A DNA stretch of 34,743 nucleotides, from NCBI GenBank assembly GCA_027324805.1, contig DAHVRZ010000008.1, forward strand, positions 1 through 34,743. Direction: 5' to 3'. This DNA comes from Candidatus Parcubacteria bacterium. GTDB taxonomy: Bacteria > Patescibacteriota > Minisyncoccia > UBA6257 > 2-01-FULL-56-20. Numbering within the stretch: position 1 is the stretch's first letter; every line of letters begins with the position of its first letter. Positions 7,811 to 13,938 of this stretch are shown here, one piece after another. The notes below the pieces were generated by a model. It was not told the origin of the DNA and ran no database searches. It worked only from the letters and a program-made list of their open reading frames with translations. The position numbers and the translations under genes were made by a program.

Positions 7811-8059
7811 CCCGCCGGCGGCACCCATCATCGTCTTTGCCATCCGTTTTTGAATGTTCTTTTGGGCCTCGTTGATGCAGTCCGCGAGCGCACGTTCCTG
7901 TTCCGCCTGCTCGAGCGCGGGATTGAGCATGATGCGCTCCACTTCGAGCGTTCCATTCACCGTAACGGTAATACCCTTCTTCTGCACGGTCTCATGCTCT
8001 TGCTTCATGGAATCCTGGAGCTTTTTCAATTCCTGTATCTGTTTGAGCTGGTCGAACAT
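7793..8059 (-). CDS. ybaB: YbaB/EbfC family nucleoid-associated protein
   Basis: This 88-aa protein matches the small YbaB/EbfC family of dimeric DNA-binding proteins. An N-terminal helix (FDQLKQIQELKKLQDSMKQ) is followed by a beta sheet with VTVNGTLEVERIMLNP, then a C-terminal helix (ALADCINEAQKNIQKRMA) and a Gly-rich tail. At 88 residues it is at the short end for the family, which is usually about 100-110. It lies 18 nt downstream of the SDR gene on the same strand and may be co-transcribed with it. In many bacteria ybaB sits with dnaX and recR, which are absent here. Its 3' end overlaps the histidine kinase gene tail to tail. Confidence 0.85.
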   Translation of the reverse strand: MFDQLKQIQELKKLQDSMKQEHETVQKKGITVTVNGTLEVERIMLNPALEQAEQERALADCINEAQKNIQKRMAKTMMGAAGGLRGLL

Positions 8060-8077
8060 CGGGAATGATTAACAAGG

Positions 8078-8938
8078 TTATATTTTTTTCAATTCCGTAT
8101 CAGCATCGTCTGCGCCGCGTGCCACGGATTCGAGCGACGCATATTCCGATTTCAGTTCATCAATCTTCTTTATCGTCACATCGAATGATGCATTGCCGAG
8201 CGGCAGGTGATGGTTTGGTCCTCCCTTTTCGACGTCGGCGATGATGGCCGCTGCGGCCTTTTGGGGATTACCGGCCTGATGGCCGCTTGCCGCGCGGAGC
8301 ATCTCCATGCGTGCGCGGGCGGGCGTGCCGTCGTATGCGGCGATGGGATGGTGCGTGTCGTGCGCGGAGCTGCCGGCCCAGTTGGTACGGAAGCCACTCG
8401 GTTCGACGGCGAGCACGCGGATGCCGAACGGTTCTACTTCCTGGCCGAGCGCTTCGGAGATCCCCTCGACGGCGAACTTCGTCGCGTTATAGAAGCTCAC
8501 TGCGGGGCCGCCCTTCATGCCGGCCACGGACGCGATGTTCACGATCGTGCCGGACTTCTGCTCACGCATGACGGGGAGCACCGCTTTCGTCATATGGACC
8601 AATCCCCAGAAGTTTATCTCGAACATGCGGCGCACTTCGTCCTCCTCGCTCTCTTCGAACGCGGCGAAGTAGCCGATACCGGCGTTGTTCACGAGAACGT
8701 CGATCCGCCCGAACTTCTCCGTTGCGGCCTTTACCGCCGCCTCTATCTGTGCGGGATCGGTGACATCGAGTTTGAGAGCGACCGCATTTGCGCCGCCCGT
8801 CTTGTCCGTCGCTACGATATCAGCGACCGTCTGCGGATCGCGCGCCGTCACCGCTACACGATCACCGTTCACAAGCACCGCGAGCGCAAGCTCCCTTCCG
8901 AATCCCGTCGAGCACCCCGTGATGAACCACGTTTTCAT
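8078..8938 (-). CDS. Short-chain dehydrogenase/reductase
   Basis: This 286-aa protein is a classical SDR oxidoreductase using NAD(P)H. The cofactor motif TGCSTGFGR is at residues 8-16, NNAGIG near 90, the catalytic Ser in NIASVAG near 140, and the Tyr-Lys pair in YNATK near 158. An Arg follows the second strand (TARDP), which hints at NADP preference. The length and C-terminal region fit the classical group acting on small carbonyl or alcohol substrates; the substrate cannot be read. It precedes ybaB and is transcribed away from the M15 peptidase gene. The overlapping plus-strand ORF at 8207-9160 is a shadow of this gene. Confidence 0.92.
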   Translation of the reverse strand: MKTWFITGCSTGFGRELALAVLVNGDRVAVTARDPQTVADIVATDKTGGANAVALKLDVTDPAQIEAAVKAATEKFGRIDVLVNNAGIGYFAAFEESEEDEVRRMFEINFWGLVHMTKAVLPVMREQKSGTIVNIASVAGMKGGPAVSFYNATKFAVEGISEALGQEVEPFGIRVLAVEPSGFRTNWAGSSAHDTHHPIAAYDGTPARARMEMLRAASGHQAGNPQKAAAAIIADVEKGGPNHHLPLGNASFDVTIKKIDELKSEYASLESVARGADDADTELKKI

Positions 8939-9004
8939 ATTTATGATTTATTGATTTTATTGATTATGCGGCCTTCGTTCCAAGATTATAGCACACCATT
9001 GCCC

Positions 9005-9033
9005 TTGCCAACGCGGTCGGGCGCATATATAAA
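9005..9033 (+). promoter_or_regulatory. Promoter of the M15 peptidase gene
   Basis: TTGCCA at 9005-9010 and TATAAA at 9028-9033 are spaced by 17 nt. Transcription would start near 9040, just before the SD AAGGAGG at 9045-9051. Confidence 0.6.
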
Positions 9034-9059
9034 AGAATCAGCGCAAGGAGGCGCATTCC

Positions 9060-9638
9060 GTGAATGTCTGCAGTTTCGCTCTGATCCAGCAAAATCCTGC
9101 CGCGCTCTGTCCGCCGGAGATATTCGACAGGCAGGTCGCGGTACCGGTGCGCTTCTTTGATTTCAAGAGGTGCAAGAAATCGGGATTTATCGTCATTGAC
9201 CGCGAGCTCGAAGACGACATAAAGGGGCTGTTCGACCTCATCCTGCGGATACGGTTTCCGATCGCGTCCGCGACCCCCATCTCGTTCCCGCCGTTTTTCT
9301 GGAACGATGACCATTCGATGGCGCTCAACAACACCTCGGGATTCAATTTCCGGATGAAGTACGGGCGTCCTGCGCCCGCCGCGATGAGCCGGATCGATCT
9401 TGAAGATCTTTCGCTGCATGCGCTCGGTCAGGCCATCGATATCAACCCGCTCCTTAATCCTTGGATAAAGAACGGCGCGATCAAGCCCAATGGCGCCTCG
9501 TATGATCCTCATCGCCGCGGCACTCTTGCTTCCGATTCTCCGGTCGTGCTCTATCTCAAGGCACGCGGATGGATCTGGGGCGGCGACTGGGAGGACCCCA
9601 AAGACTATCAGCATTTTCAAAAAAGGATCATCTATTGA
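9060..9638 (+). CDS. M15 family D,D-/L,D-peptidase (Peptidase_M15_4-like)
   Basis: The product is a 192-aa zinc peptidase acting on peptidoglycan stem peptides. The family pattern is clear: DDHSMALNNTSGFNFR precedes the zinc-site segment LSLHALGQAIDINP (His and Asp ligands), and the last ligand lies in WGGDWEDPKDYQHF. The start codon is GTG at 9060, chosen because AAGGAGG lies 8 nt upstream and a promoter fits before it. There is no clear signal peptide, which is unusual for a wall enzyme and reminiscent of endolysins, although no phage genes are nearby. It could act in wall remodelling after non-classical export. A minus-strand ORF covering the same DNA is a shadow. Confidence 0.85.
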   Translation: MNVCSFALIQQNPAALCPPEIFDRQVAVPVRFFDFKRCKKSGFIVIDRELEDDIKGLFDLILRIRFPIASATPISFPPFFWNDDHSMALNNTSGFNFRMKYGRPAPAAMSRIDLEDLSLHALGQAIDINPLLNPWIKNGAIKPNGASYDPHRRGTLASDSPVVLYLKARGWIWGGDWEDPKDYQHFQKRIIY

Positions 9639-9666
9639 TCGGATAGCGGAAAGGATAAAGAAAAAG

Positions 9667-9702
9667 GCCCGGTACACGATGACGTGTTCCGGGCAATTTT
9701 AT
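9667..9702. terminator. Bidirectional intrinsic terminator
   Basis: GCCCGGTACACG and CGTGTTCCGGGC form a 12-bp stem with one mismatch and a 4-nt loop. AATTTT follows on the plus strand, and AAAAAGG before it gives a U-run on the minus strand. It serves the convergent peptidase and yvcK genes. Confidence 0.8.
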
Positions 9703-9712
9703 TCTTGGGCTT

Positions 9713-10759
9713 TCATTTGAGCGCTTTTGCGAGCGCCCGGGCGAGGAGCCGCGGGTCGTGGTAGAGCCATCCTTCCGGCGTGATGCCGAGAAGGGGGACC
9801 TTCACGAGCCGCGGGTCGCGTCCGAAGCCGTTCATGGAGAGGCGGACCTTCCGTTCCATGCGGTAGCGGGCGAGTGCGGCCTCCGGCACCGGCGTGCCGT
9901 TATAGAGAATGGCGTTGCACCGGCGGCCGATCTTATTTTCGATCTCCCGCACGAAATCCTCCGCGCGATAGCCGTCGGTCTCGCCGCGTTTCGTCATGAT
10001 GTTGAGCACCACGACGATGCGCGCCTTCGTCCGGCGGAACGCCCGCGCCATGCCCTGCGGCAGGAAAACGGGCAGGATGCTCGAGTAGAGGTCGCCCGGA
10101 CAGACCACGATGCGGTCCGCCGAGACGATCGCTTCCGTCGCGGGCCCCCATGCGCGCACGGCGGGCCGCAGGAATATCCGTTCGATGCCGTGGATGTCCG
10201 GCGACCAGAGCGGATTGCGGGCGAGCGTGTCAATGTTCGTTTCTCCGGCGATCTCGCCGCCCGACGTGAGCGTCGCGCAAAGTTCAGCCGGCTCCGCGGA
10301 AGCGGGGACGGCATGATGCAGGGGATCCACGCCGCACATGCGCTCCATCATCCAGATCGCCTTTTGGAGCGGGACGCCGTTCGCGCGCGCGAGACCGAGC
10401 ATGAGGATGTTCTTGAGAGAATGTCCGTGGAACGGCCCTCCTTCGAATCTTGCAATGAGCGCGTCGGCGAGTGTTTCGTCTGGGGTAAGCGCCGCGATGC
10501 ATTTGGTGAGGTCGCCGAGCCAGCCGACCGCGCCGTATTCGCGTGCGAGGACGCCCGTGGAACCGCCCGAGTCGGTGCCGGGGCATACGGCGGTTATGGC
10601 GAGGCCGGGGAGCGCCTTCAGTCCTTTGAGGACCTGGGCGTGGCCTCCTCCTCCGCCGATCGTTGCGATGCGCAAGGGACGATCTTCGGAAACGGTTTTT
10701 GTGCTGGTCATGATGGTGGCAAACCTCTGCTGATGATTTTTGTAACGATCTCCATCCAC
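9713..10759 (-). CDS. yvcK: YvcK/CofD-like protein (gluconeogenesis factor family)
   Basis: This 348-aa protein belongs to the CofD/YvcK fold. The nucleotide-sugar or phosphate-binding start IATIGGGGGHAQVLKGL is followed by AVCPGTDSGGSTGVLAREYGAVGWLGDLTKCIAAL, and later by GETNIDT and CPGDLYSSILP. YvcK proteins bind UDP-sugars and help coordinate wall synthesis with carbon metabolism in Firmicutes and Actinobacteria; here the role is inferred. The GTG at 10759 has GGGAGG 6 nt upstream. An in-frame ATG at 10711 is an alternative start that would remove 16 poorly conserved residues. It is divergent from the TrmB-like regulator, with an inverted repeat between them. In Actinobacteria yvcK neighbours whiA and rapZ, which are not seen here. 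Confidence 0.85.
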   Translation of the reverse strand: MDGDRYKNHQQRFATIMTSTKTVSEDRPLRIATIGGGGGHAQVLKGLKALPGLAITAVCPGTDSGGSTGVLAREYGAVGWLGDLTKCIAALTPDETLADALIARFEGGPFHGHSLKNILMLGLARANGVPLQKAIWMMERMCGVDPLHHAVPASAEPAELCATLTSGGEIAGETNIDTLARNPLWSPDIHGIERIFLRPAVRAWGPATEAIVSADRIVVCPGDLYSSILPVFLPQGMARAFRRTKARIVVVLNIMTKRGETDGYRAEDFVREIENKIGRRCNAILYNGTPVPEAALARYRMERKVRLSMNGFGRDPRLVKVPLLGITPEGWLYHDPRLLARALAKALK

Positions 10760-10806
10760 GATACGCCTCCCGGCGCATCCCGCAACGGCGCTGTCATCAA
10801 AATTAT

Positions 10807-10826
10807 TGTCAATGAAAAATTTGACA
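10807..10826. promoter_or_regulatory. Inverted repeat, candidate operator between yvcK and trmB-like gene
   Basis: TGTCAA-N8-TTGACA is a perfect 6-bp inverted repeat in the 97-nt divergent gap. The right arm doubles as a consensus -35 (TTGACA 10821-10826) for the regulator gene, with TACGCT 18 nt downstream at 10845-10850 and 6 nt before the ATG at 10857. A protein bound here would block that promoter, so autoregulation is plausible. Confidence 0.5.
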
Positions 10827-10856
10827 GACGTTTGGGCGCGGACGTACGCTTTCCGT

Positions 10857-11612
10857 ATGCCTCCTTCGCATGCGCATCTTTTCGAAGCATTCGGTTTTTC
10901 CGAGAACGAAAGGAAAGTATATCTTTATCTCCTCCGCGGCGGCGCGGCTTCGATCCGCCAGGTCGCGGCGGATACGGGAGTGAATCGCGGGACGGTGTAT
11001 GAGGCGCTCAAGTCGCTCGCGGACCGCGGGCTTGTGAGCCATTCCGCCGACGCCGCGCGGCGGCAGTTCAGCGCGGAGGATCCGACGGCGTTCCATATGC
11101 TTGTGCGCGACGAAGAAGAGCGCGTCGCTGCGATGCGCGGCGAGCTCGGGAAGGCATTGCCCGACCTCGCGGCGCTCTACGGAACCGAGCATGCGCAGCC
11201 GGCGATCAGGGTGCACGAAGGACATCGGGGCACGAAGGTCATTCTCGAGGACGTGCTTCTCACGGTGGCGAAGGAACCCGACCGCATGTACCGCGTGTAT
11301 TCCGCGACGAATATACGCGAGCACCTCTATTACAACTTTGCGAGCTTCTCCGAGCGGCGCATCAAAGCCGGTATCAAGGCGAAGGTGATCGCGATCGGCG
11401 GGGGAGGCGAGGTGCGGGGCCTCGATGAGCGGCGGTGGATCATCTCGAAGAAGGCCGCGCCCGCGTACGTCATCGTCTACGGGAAGAAAATGGCCATCAT
11501 CTCGCTCGCCGAAGGGCGGCCGCACAGCGTCGTCATCGAGGACGCCGGCCTCGCCGAAACGCAGAAGCTCGTGTTCGATTCCCTTTGGAACAAGCTTGCC
11601 GCGGAGCATTGA
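10857..11612 (+). CDS. TrmB family transcriptional regulator
   Basis: The 251-aa product has an N-terminal winged helix-turn-helix (about residues 6-75): FGFSENERKVYLYLLRGG, then SIRQVAADTGVNRGTVYEALKSLADRGLV, the usual TrmB pattern. The C-terminal part (about 115-251) fits the TrmB effector domain, with RVYSATNIREHLYYNF and SERRIKAGIKAKVIA. TrmB-type proteins respond to sugars in archaea; here the ligand is not evident. I use ATG 10857 rather than the track start at 10806 because the -35 and inverted repeat lie within the extra 51 nt and PPSHAHLFEAFGF is the natural start of the fold. The minus-strand ORF over the same DNA is a shadow. The divergent yvcK-like gene is the obvious candidate target. 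Confidence 0.85.
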   Translation: MPPSHAHLFEAFGFSENERKVYLYLLRGGAASIRQVAADTGVNRGTVYEALKSLADRGLVSHSADAARRQFSAEDPTAFHMLVRDEEERVAAMRGELGKALPDLAALYGTEHAQPAIRVHEGHRGTKVILEDVLLTVAKEPDRMYRVYSATNIREHLYYNFASFSERRIKAGIKAKVIAIGGGGEVRGLDERRWIISKKAAPAYVIVYGKKMAIISLAEGRPHSVVIEDAGLAETQKLVFDSLWNKLAAEH

Positions 11613-11637
11613 AAAGCGGCCATGTTTCCTCTATAGT
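11609..11637 (+). promoter_or_regulatory. tRNA promoter TTGAAA-N17-TATAGT
   Basis: TTGAAA at 11609-11614 overlaps the stop codon of the TrmB-like gene. TATAGT is at 11632-11637, a spacer of 17. Both boxes and the spacing are identical to the tRNA-Leu promoter at 12608-12636. Confidence 0.7.
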
Positions 11638-11669
11638 ATTCTTCGTACGCGCCATGCATGCGCGGGTAT

Positions 11670-11742
11670 GCCGACGTAGCTCAGCGGTTAGAGCAGGGCT
11701 TTCATAAGGCCAAGGTCGGAGGTTCGATTCCTCCCGTCGGCA
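11670..11742 (+). tRNA. tRNA-Met (CAT)
   Basis: The acceptor GCCGACG pairs with CGTCGGC, the D arm is GCTC...GAGC, the anticodon loop is TTCATAA and the T arm is GGAGG TTCGATT CCTCC. Anticodon CAT makes it elongator tRNA-Met, or possibly tRNA-Ile2 if lysidinylated. It lacks the three G-C pairs of an initiator stem: GGGCT faces GGCCA, with a G-A mismatch at the top of the stem and a U-G pair next to the loop. CCA is not encoded. Confidence 0.9.
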
Positions 11743-11767
11743 CAACGGAAAATCAATAATAATCTTC

Positions 11768-12340
11768 ATGCTGCGTTATTTGGTACTCGTTGGCGCGGTC
11801 GTCAACATCGCCGGAGTCTGGGGGTATATCCACGATACGGTTGCGGGGAAGACAAAACCAAACCGTGTAACATGGCTGATGTGGTCCGTGATCCCGGCGA
11901 TCGCGGTGGCGGCCTCCATCTCGAAAGGGGTGACGTGGGCCGTGGTTCCTGTGGCGTTCGCCGGCCTCGCCCCGCTCCTTGTTTTTGTCGCGTCGTTCGC
12001 AAACCGCAATGCGTATTGGAAACTGAGCGCATTCGATTATTTTTGCGGCGCGCTGTCGCTTGCGGCGCTGGTCTTTTGGGCGCTTACCAAAGACCCTATC
12101 GTCGCCATCGGATTTTCTATAGCAAGCGATTGGTGCGCGTCGTGGCCTACGTACGCAAAATCATGGACCTCTCCCGAAACGGAATCCGGGATCGCTTATA
12201 CCACCGGCGCATTCAACGCATTCACCGGTCTTCTTGCGGTGCATTCATGGACTTTCCCCGAATACGGTTTTCCTCTTTATCTTATGATCAATTCCTTGCT
12301 TATTTCGTTCTTCGTATACCGAAAGAGGATCTTCCGGTGA
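11768..12340 (+). CDS. Small polytopic membrane protein, PQ-loop-like
   Basis: This 190-aa protein has about six or seven hydrophobic segments covering nearly the whole chain and ends in the basic YRKRIFR. Two half-repeats are visible: KPNRVTWLMWSVIP near residue 30 and ASDWCASWPTYAKSWTSPE near 118, each a Pro/Trp-rich turn after a membrane helix. This recalls the PQ-loop turns of SWEET/SemiSWEET-type transporters, but the canonical PQ pair is absent, so the assignment is only a resemblance. It lies 25 nt after a tRNA gene, without an SD or a clear promoter of its own. It may be read through from the tRNA promoter. Confidence 0.75.
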   Translation: MLRYLVLVGAVVNIAGVWGYIHDTVAGKTKPNRVTWLMWSVIPAIAVAASISKGVTWAVVPVAFAGLAPLLVFVASFANRNAYWKLSAFDYFCGALSLAALVFWALTKDPIVAIGFSIASDWCASWPTYAKSWTSPETESGIAYTTGAFNAFTGLLAVHSWTFPEYGFPLYLMINSLLISFFVYRKRIFR

Positions 12341-12467
12341 GTGTTCAGGGCGGGAGTCGCCCGCGAGTCGCACTCGCCCCGCCGAGCTCGTGCGCTCTGG
12401 GCACCGCCTCACAGAATTTTTCTGCTGAAAAATTCTGCTCCGGCGTTCGACTCCTCCCAAGAACGAG
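12341..12467. repeat. Hairpin cluster beside tRNA-Leu
   Basis: No gene is seen here. Three small inverted repeats follow one another: GCGGG/CCCGC near 12350, GCGAGT/ACTCGC at 12363-12377, and a perfect 11-bp stem CAGAATTTTTC/GAAAAATTCTG at 12412-12437. The 14-mer CAGGGCGGGAGTCG near 12346 repeats the T-arm region of the neighbouring tRNA-Leu gene (near 12513). GTTCGACTCC near 12454 also resembles a T arm. This could be a mobile palindromic element or debris of a tRNA-associated insertion. Confidence 0.5.
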
Positions 12468-12505
12468 CAACTAAAAGAAGCGCCTTAAGGCGCTTCTTTT
12501 AGTTG
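12468..12505. terminator. 38-bp perfect palindrome, bidirectional terminator
   Basis: A 17-nt arm starting CAACTAAAAGAAGCGCC, the centre TTAA and its exact complement make a perfect palindrome. Each outer arm carries a short T-run (CTTTTAG). It abuts the encoded CCA end of tRNA-Leu at 12506, so it most likely ends the tRNA transcript on the minus strand and the membrane-protein transcript on the plus strand. Confidence 0.7.
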
Positions 12506-12591
12506 TGGTGCCCAGGGCGGGAGTCGAACCCGCACGACCTTGCGATCGGGGGATTTTGAGTCCCCTGCGTCTGCCATTCCGCCACCCGGGC
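12506..12591 (-). tRNA. tRNA-Leu (CAA)
   Basis: Minus-strand class II tRNA. The acceptor GCCCGGG pairs with CCTGGGC, the anticodon arm is GGGGA CTCAAAA TCCCC, there is a long variable arm and the T arm is CGGGTTCGACTCCCG. Anticodon CAA reads TTG. The CCA end is encoded (12508-12506). Confidence 0.95.
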
Positions 12592-12607
12592 CTGCAATTG
12601 CAAGTTC

Positions 12608-12636
12608 ACTATACGGAAATCCCTTCTTTTTTTCAA
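12608..12636 (-). promoter_or_regulatory. tRNA-Leu promoter TTGAAA-N17-TATAGT
   Basis: On the minus strand TTGAAA (12636-12631) and TATAGT (12613-12608) are spaced by 17 nt. This is the same promoter as that of the tRNA at 11670. It lies back to back with the promoter of the CYTH gene. Confidence 0.75.
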
Positions 12637-12637
12637 A

Positions 12638-12666
12638 TTGATTTTTGACTGGTTCATCATTATATT
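12638..12666 (+). promoter_or_regulatory. Promoter of the P-loop/CYTH gene
   Basis: TTGATT at 12638-12643 and TATATT at 12661-12666 are spaced by 17 nt. The transcript would start near 12673 and carry the SD AAGGAGG 5 nt before the ATG at 12705. Confidence 0.65.
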
Positions 12667-12704
12667 GACGGTGGAGTGAAATTTGACATCGCAAAGGAGG
12701 CGTC

Positions 12705-13847
12705 ATGCCTCAGGTAAAACGACTAGGGATCGCCGGCGCATCGTGCGCCGGGAAGTCCACTGCCGTTGCTCGAATCTCGGAGAAGATCCCCGCAATGACA
12801 GGATGGGATGTTTACCGCATCCCGGAATCCTTCACTACGTTCGTGGAGCTTTACGGAATGCCGCTCAACGACATCTTCAAGAGCGGCGATCGGAAAGCGG
12901 TCTGGGAAGCCGAACGCCTCCTTGTCCAGAATACGGTAGGGGTCTGCAGCCAGGCATACGGGCTTGCGCAGCTCCTCGACCGGAATTCGCTCATTCTCAT
13001 CGACAAACCAGTCAATGACTATGAGGTCTATTTCGGAGGGGATGCGCACGGGGAGGATCAGTTCCGGAATATCCTCTGGGAAGCCTGCCGGCTGACCCGC
13101 GAGGGATCGTTCGCGCTTTGCGACGCGGTCATCAAGCTGACCACCGCCGCGAAGGGGGCCGAACGGTTCTTTACGAATGCCAATAACAGCGCCCGTCGCG
13201 AGACCATCGAGGAGGCCCGTCACATGGACGACCTTCTTGAAGGGGCTTACAACGGCCATGGGCATCTCCGGATCATCGACAACTCGACGGACTTCGAGGG
13301 GAAGATGAACCGCGTTCTGCGGGAAGTGTGCCATCTCCTCGGATTCCCGGAACCTCTTGAGATCGAGCGCAAATACCGCGTCGGACTGCCGGATTTTGCA
13401 GCCTTTCCCGTTCCCGTCCGCACGGTGTTCATCGAGCAGGCATACCTGATCCCCGAACCCGGCGAGGAGCAGGTGCGCATACGGCGGCGTTCGACGGACG
13501 GGGTGCGATCCACGTACTACCGGACCGAGAAACGGCGCTACGACGGCGGCGGGCAGAGGATCGAGATCGAAAAGGAAATCGGCTGGCGCGAATACCACGA
13601 CCTGCTTCGCGAACGGCGCGACCTTTCGCGGGAGATCATCGTGAAGGACCGTCACTGCTTTGCATGGTCGGGCCAGTATTTCGAACTCGATGCATTCCGG
13701 AGCCCGGCGATCAAGGACCATCTCCTCGAAGTGGAGCTCACCGATATCGCCCAAGAGGTCGCGCTTCCGCCGTTCATCAACGTACTGGAAGACGTGACCG
13801 AAGATCCGGCGTGGACCAATTGGGAACTTTCACGCCGAAGCTCCTAG
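12705..13847 (+). CDS. P-loop kinase-like domain fused to a CYTH (TTM) domain
   Basis: The 380-aa product joins two modules. Residues 1 to about 205 form a P-loop NTPase of the small-molecule kinase kind, with Walker A GASCAGKST at 11-19 and a Walker-B-like LILID. Residues about 215-380 form a CYTH/triphosphate tunnel metalloenzyme domain. Its metal motif EIERK is at 219-223, followed by the barrel strands QVRIRRR, YYRTEKR, RIEIEKEI, YFELDAF and LLEVEL with their alternating charged residues. CYTH enzymes hydrolyse or cyclise triphosphate substrates. Plant TTM proteins also fuse a uridine-kinase-like domain to CYTH, so a linked phosphorylation-hydrolysis function is conceivable. The substrate is unknown. 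It has its own promoter, a perfect SD and a terminator, so it is monocistronic. Confidence 0.85.
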   Translation: MPQVKRLGIAGASCAGKSTAVARISEKIPAMTGWDVYRIPESFTTFVELYGMPLNDIFKSGDRKAVWEAERLLVQNTVGVCSQAYGLAQLLDRNSLILIDKPVNDYEVYFGGDAHGEDQFRNILWEACRLTREGSFALCDAVIKLTTAAKGAERFFTNANNSARRETIEEARHMDDLLEGAYNGHGHLRIIDNSTDFEGKMNRVLREVCHLLGFPEPLEIERKYRVGLPDFAAFPVPVRTVFIEQAYLIPEPGEEQVRIRRRSTDGVRSTYYRTEKRRYDGGGQRIEIEKEIGWREYHDLLRERRDLSREIIVKDRHCFAWSGQYFELDAFRSPAIKDHLLEVELTDIAQEVALPPFINVLEDVTEDPAWTNWELSRRSS

Positions 13848-13867
13848 GATCTAAGAAAGTCATACGC

Positions 13868-13901
13868 GGCCGTGCGATCCTATCGCGCACGGCCCTTTTT
13901 A
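13868..13901 (+). terminator. Intrinsic terminator after the CYTH gene
   Basis: GGCCGTGCG and CGCACGGCC form a perfect 9-bp stem, followed by CTTTTTATT. Confidence 0.88.
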
Positions 13902-13938
13902 TTGTGAAAAGCCCTTTTGTACCGTAAAATAAGGATAT

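Noticed and set aside
8207-9160. 317-aa plus-strand ORF across the SDR gene
   Set aside because: Opposite a classical SDR with all catalytic motifs; the translation looks like an antisense shadow.
8964-9677. 237-aa minus-strand ORF opposite the M15 peptidase
   Set aside because: The plus strand has the zinc-site motifs, SD and promoter; the minus product has no recognisable features.
9758-11002. 414-aa plus-strand ORF across yvcK and the divergent gap
   Set aside because: It runs through a conserved minus-strand gene, the intergenic dyad and the start of the TrmB-like gene.
10809-11609. 266-aa minus-strand ORF opposite the TrmB-like gene
   Set aside because: The plus strand encodes a clear winged helix; the minus product is Arg/His-rich without a domain.
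12454-12470. T-arm-like GTTCGACTCC as part of another tRNA
   Set aside because: No acceptor, D or anticodon arm can be built around it; treated as a tRNA fragment inside the hairpin cluster.
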